Shown here: piece after piece, positions 13,103 to 13,778 of the stretch | How positions within the stretch are numbered: position 1 is the first letter of the stretch | Layout of the letters: the number at the start of each line of letters is the position of its first letter | NCBI GenBank assembly: GCA_964596105.1 | Contig: CAZQRT010000036.1 | Coordinates: 1-13,778 of the forward strand | Length of the DNA: 13,778 nt | Origin: CAJUOR01 sp964596105 | GTDB lineage: Bacteria > Bacillota_I > Bacilli_A > Erysipelotrichales > Coprobacillaceae | Direction of reading: 5' to 3' | Made by a program: the position numbers and the translations under genes | The notes under the pieces: model-generated | Told to the model about the DNA's origin: nothing | The model's database searches: none | Seen by the model: only the letters and a program-made list of their open reading frames with translations

Positions 13103-13270
13103 ATGAAAATAAAAAAAATATTACTCAATCCATTTGTCATATTGATCACCGGCATCCAAGCTGTTTGACATATACAGCCTCAAACCTGGCAATATTTTTT
13201 AGTCTGGCTTCTTTTTGGCGTTCTCATCGCCAAGTACAGCTTAAGGCCGTGCGCGCGGGAATTTTTCTAA
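13103..13270 (+). pseudogene. Small membrane-protein ORF interrupted by TGA (candidate pseudogene)
   Basis: Not recognised. From ATG at 13103 the frame reads 21 codons (MKIKKILLNPFVILITGIQAV) to a TGA at 13166-13168. It then continues 33 more residues, including WQYFLVWLLFGVLIAKYSLRP, to a TAA at 13268. Both halves look like membrane segments with flanking basic residues, and together they would give a two-helix protein of about 55 residues. AAGGCGGG precedes the ATG. Upstream codons remain open back to the TGA at 13022. The nearby genes use TGA as stop, so a nonsense mutation in a decaying gene is the simplest reading. Chance hydrophobic AT-rich sequence is the main alternative. Confidence 0.33.
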
Positions 13271-13314
13271 ACGTTATGATCGTGCGGATTTTGATTTATC
13301 ATCTGTGGGTCATA

Positions 13315-13349
13315 AAATAAAAGGGCGGTCAGTTAACCGGCCCTTTTTG
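13315..13349. terminator. Bidirectional terminator at the end of the last gene
   Basis: AAGGGC plus GGT (13321-13329) pairs with ACC plus GCCCTT (13336-13345) around a 6-nt loop, with one bulged G at 13339. T-rich sequence follows on both strands: TTTTT on plus, TTTTATTTT on minus. The TGA stop of the minus-strand gene (13331-13329) sits at the loop. Confidence 0.78.
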
Positions 13350-13715
13350 AATACCCAGTTCATTTTCGATAACATGCAGCGTTTCCATGATCTTCTCAAA
13401 AAACTCGTGCTGAGGATGATTGTCATCGATTTCCTCATCCAGCGCGTATAGGAAATCGATCCATATCTCAATATTGGTGTAAATGTACCACTCGTTTTTC
13501 AACAGGCTTTTGAAGTTCAAAGCCTGCCCGCCCATGGCTTCTATCATCTTGCCCGCCTGCTCCTCATGATTAACCAGATAGATCGAGGAAATCGAATTGG
13601 AAGTGGTGATAAAAAGCTTTCCCAGACGGTCCTGCTTGTCCTCGTGGCTGGCATTGCTGTCAAGTATATCATTTAACTGCTGATACAGATAGGTTTGCAG
13701 ATTTTCATCATTCAT
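13329..13715 (-). CDS. Uncharacterised acidic helical protein
   Basis: Not recognised. It is 128 residues, acidic, soluble and mostly helix-prone, with no signal peptide or membrane span. Visible segments are an N-terminal helix (LQTYLYQQLNDILD), a central stretch with AMGGQALNFKSLLKNEWYIYTNIEIWIDFLYALDEEID, and a C-terminal helix (FFEKIMETLHVIENEL). ATG at 13715 is preferred: GAGG of an AGGCGAGGTGA site lies 8 nt upstream. The in-frame GTG at 13724 overlaps that site. It is monocistronic with its own terminator. Composition matches the neighbours, so it is probably a resident lineage-specific gene. Confidence 0.7.
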   Translation of the reverse strand: MNDENLQTYLYQQLNDILDSNASHEDKQDRLGKLFITTSNSISSIYLVNHEEQAGKMIEAMGGQALNFKSLLKNEWYIYTNIEIWIDFLYALDEEIDDNHPQHEFFEKIMETLHVIENELGIQKGPVN

Positions 13716-13733
13716 ACTCTTCACCTCGCCTTT

Positions 13734-13763
13734 ATTTTACTTCAAACCGATACTTTTTAGCAA
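13734..13763 (-). promoter_or_regulatory. Possible promoter of the last gene
   Basis: On the minus strand TTGCTA (13763-13758), an 18-nt spacer and TAAAAT (13739-13734). The predicted start would fall within or at the edge of the ribosome site, so the placement may be a few bases off. Confidence 0.4.
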
Positions 13764-13778
13764 TCATTTTTGAAACGT

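Larger units (their letters stand above)
12981..13328. other. Gene-poor stretch with hairpins and a broken small ORF
   Basis: About 350 bases with no intact, convincing gene on either strand. On the plus strand it contains a four-codon open frame (ATG at 13010, TGA at 13022-13024), a hairpin at 13014-13053, a second hairpin at 13072-13099 that includes a ribosome-like site, and a small membrane-protein frame interrupted by TGA (13103-13270). The terminator at its right end has a T-run on the plus strand, so plus-strand transcription could be closed there. It may be a decayed gene or a small RNA; neither is proven. Confidence 0.5.

Noticed and set aside
13103..13270. TGA read as tryptophan in this genome
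   Set aside because: Several intact genes here end in TGA (2620-2622, 4516-4518, 10672-10674) and use TGG for Trp, so a genome-wide code change is not supported.
13042..13320. 92-residue plus-strand frame starting at TTG
   Set aside because: No ribosome site, and its sequence lacks protein-like patterning. The neighbouring frame (13103-13270) shows the better membrane-protein character.
1..13778. CRISPR array, insertion sequence, tRNA or known riboswitch
   Set aside because: Scanned by eye on both strands. No regularly spaced repeats, transposase, tRNA-like cloverleaf or recognisable aptamer core was found.

Overview
This window looks like chromosomal DNA of a low-to-mid GC Bacillota (Firmicute), most likely from the Erysipelotrichales side. 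The support is circumstantial: strong AAGGAGG-type ribosome sites, TATAAT/TACAAT promoters often preceded by TGn, short intergenic gaps with U-tract terminators, a TM1586-type double nitroreductase, an EFR1-type flavodoxin/ferredoxin fusion, and the pgk-tpiA pair. TGA is used as a normal stop, so this is not a TGA=Trp mollicute.

Layout. 1-1586 (-): 528 N-terminal residues of the membrane protease FtsH, cut by the window edge. 1587-1803: a repeat-rich divergent control region. 1804-3814 (+): a three-gene redox operon (double nitroreductase, Rrf2 regulator, EFR1 flavodoxin/ferredoxin) behind a promoter covered by a perfect 25-bp operator. 3964-4518 (+): DUF402 phosphohydrolase-like gene. 4608-5723 (-): aldo/keto reductase with two C-terminal 4Fe-4S sites. 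5802-7064 (-): D-alanyl-D-alanine carboxypeptidase. 7207-8208 (+): lactonase-family beta-propeller. 8311-10252 (+): pgk-tpiA glycolytic operon. 10288-10674 (+): small unknown protein. 10741-11625 (+): membrane-anchored alpha/beta hydrolase. 11677-12930 (-): TPR-like protein with a C-terminal cold-shock-like domain. 12945-13328: a stretch with no intact gene that holds two hairpins and a small membrane ORF broken by a TGA. 13329-13715 (-): unknown 128-residue acidic protein.

How it fits together. The region is mainly housekeeping (membrane protein quality control, wall trimming, lower glycolysis), with a self-contained redox module in the middle. The Rrf2 gene overlaps the nitroreductase stop by 4 bp and is followed closely by the EFR1 gene. 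The 25-bp palindrome lies over the -10 box and start point, which is the layout of an autorepressed, probably thiol- or electrophile-sensing operon. The nearby Fe-S aldo/keto reductase fits an anaerobic, flavin- and ferredoxin-based metabolism.

The least explained items are the redox-operon operator, the TPR plus cold-shock-like fusion, and the 12945-13328 stretch. No CRISPR array, insertion sequence, tRNA or rRNA gene was seen.
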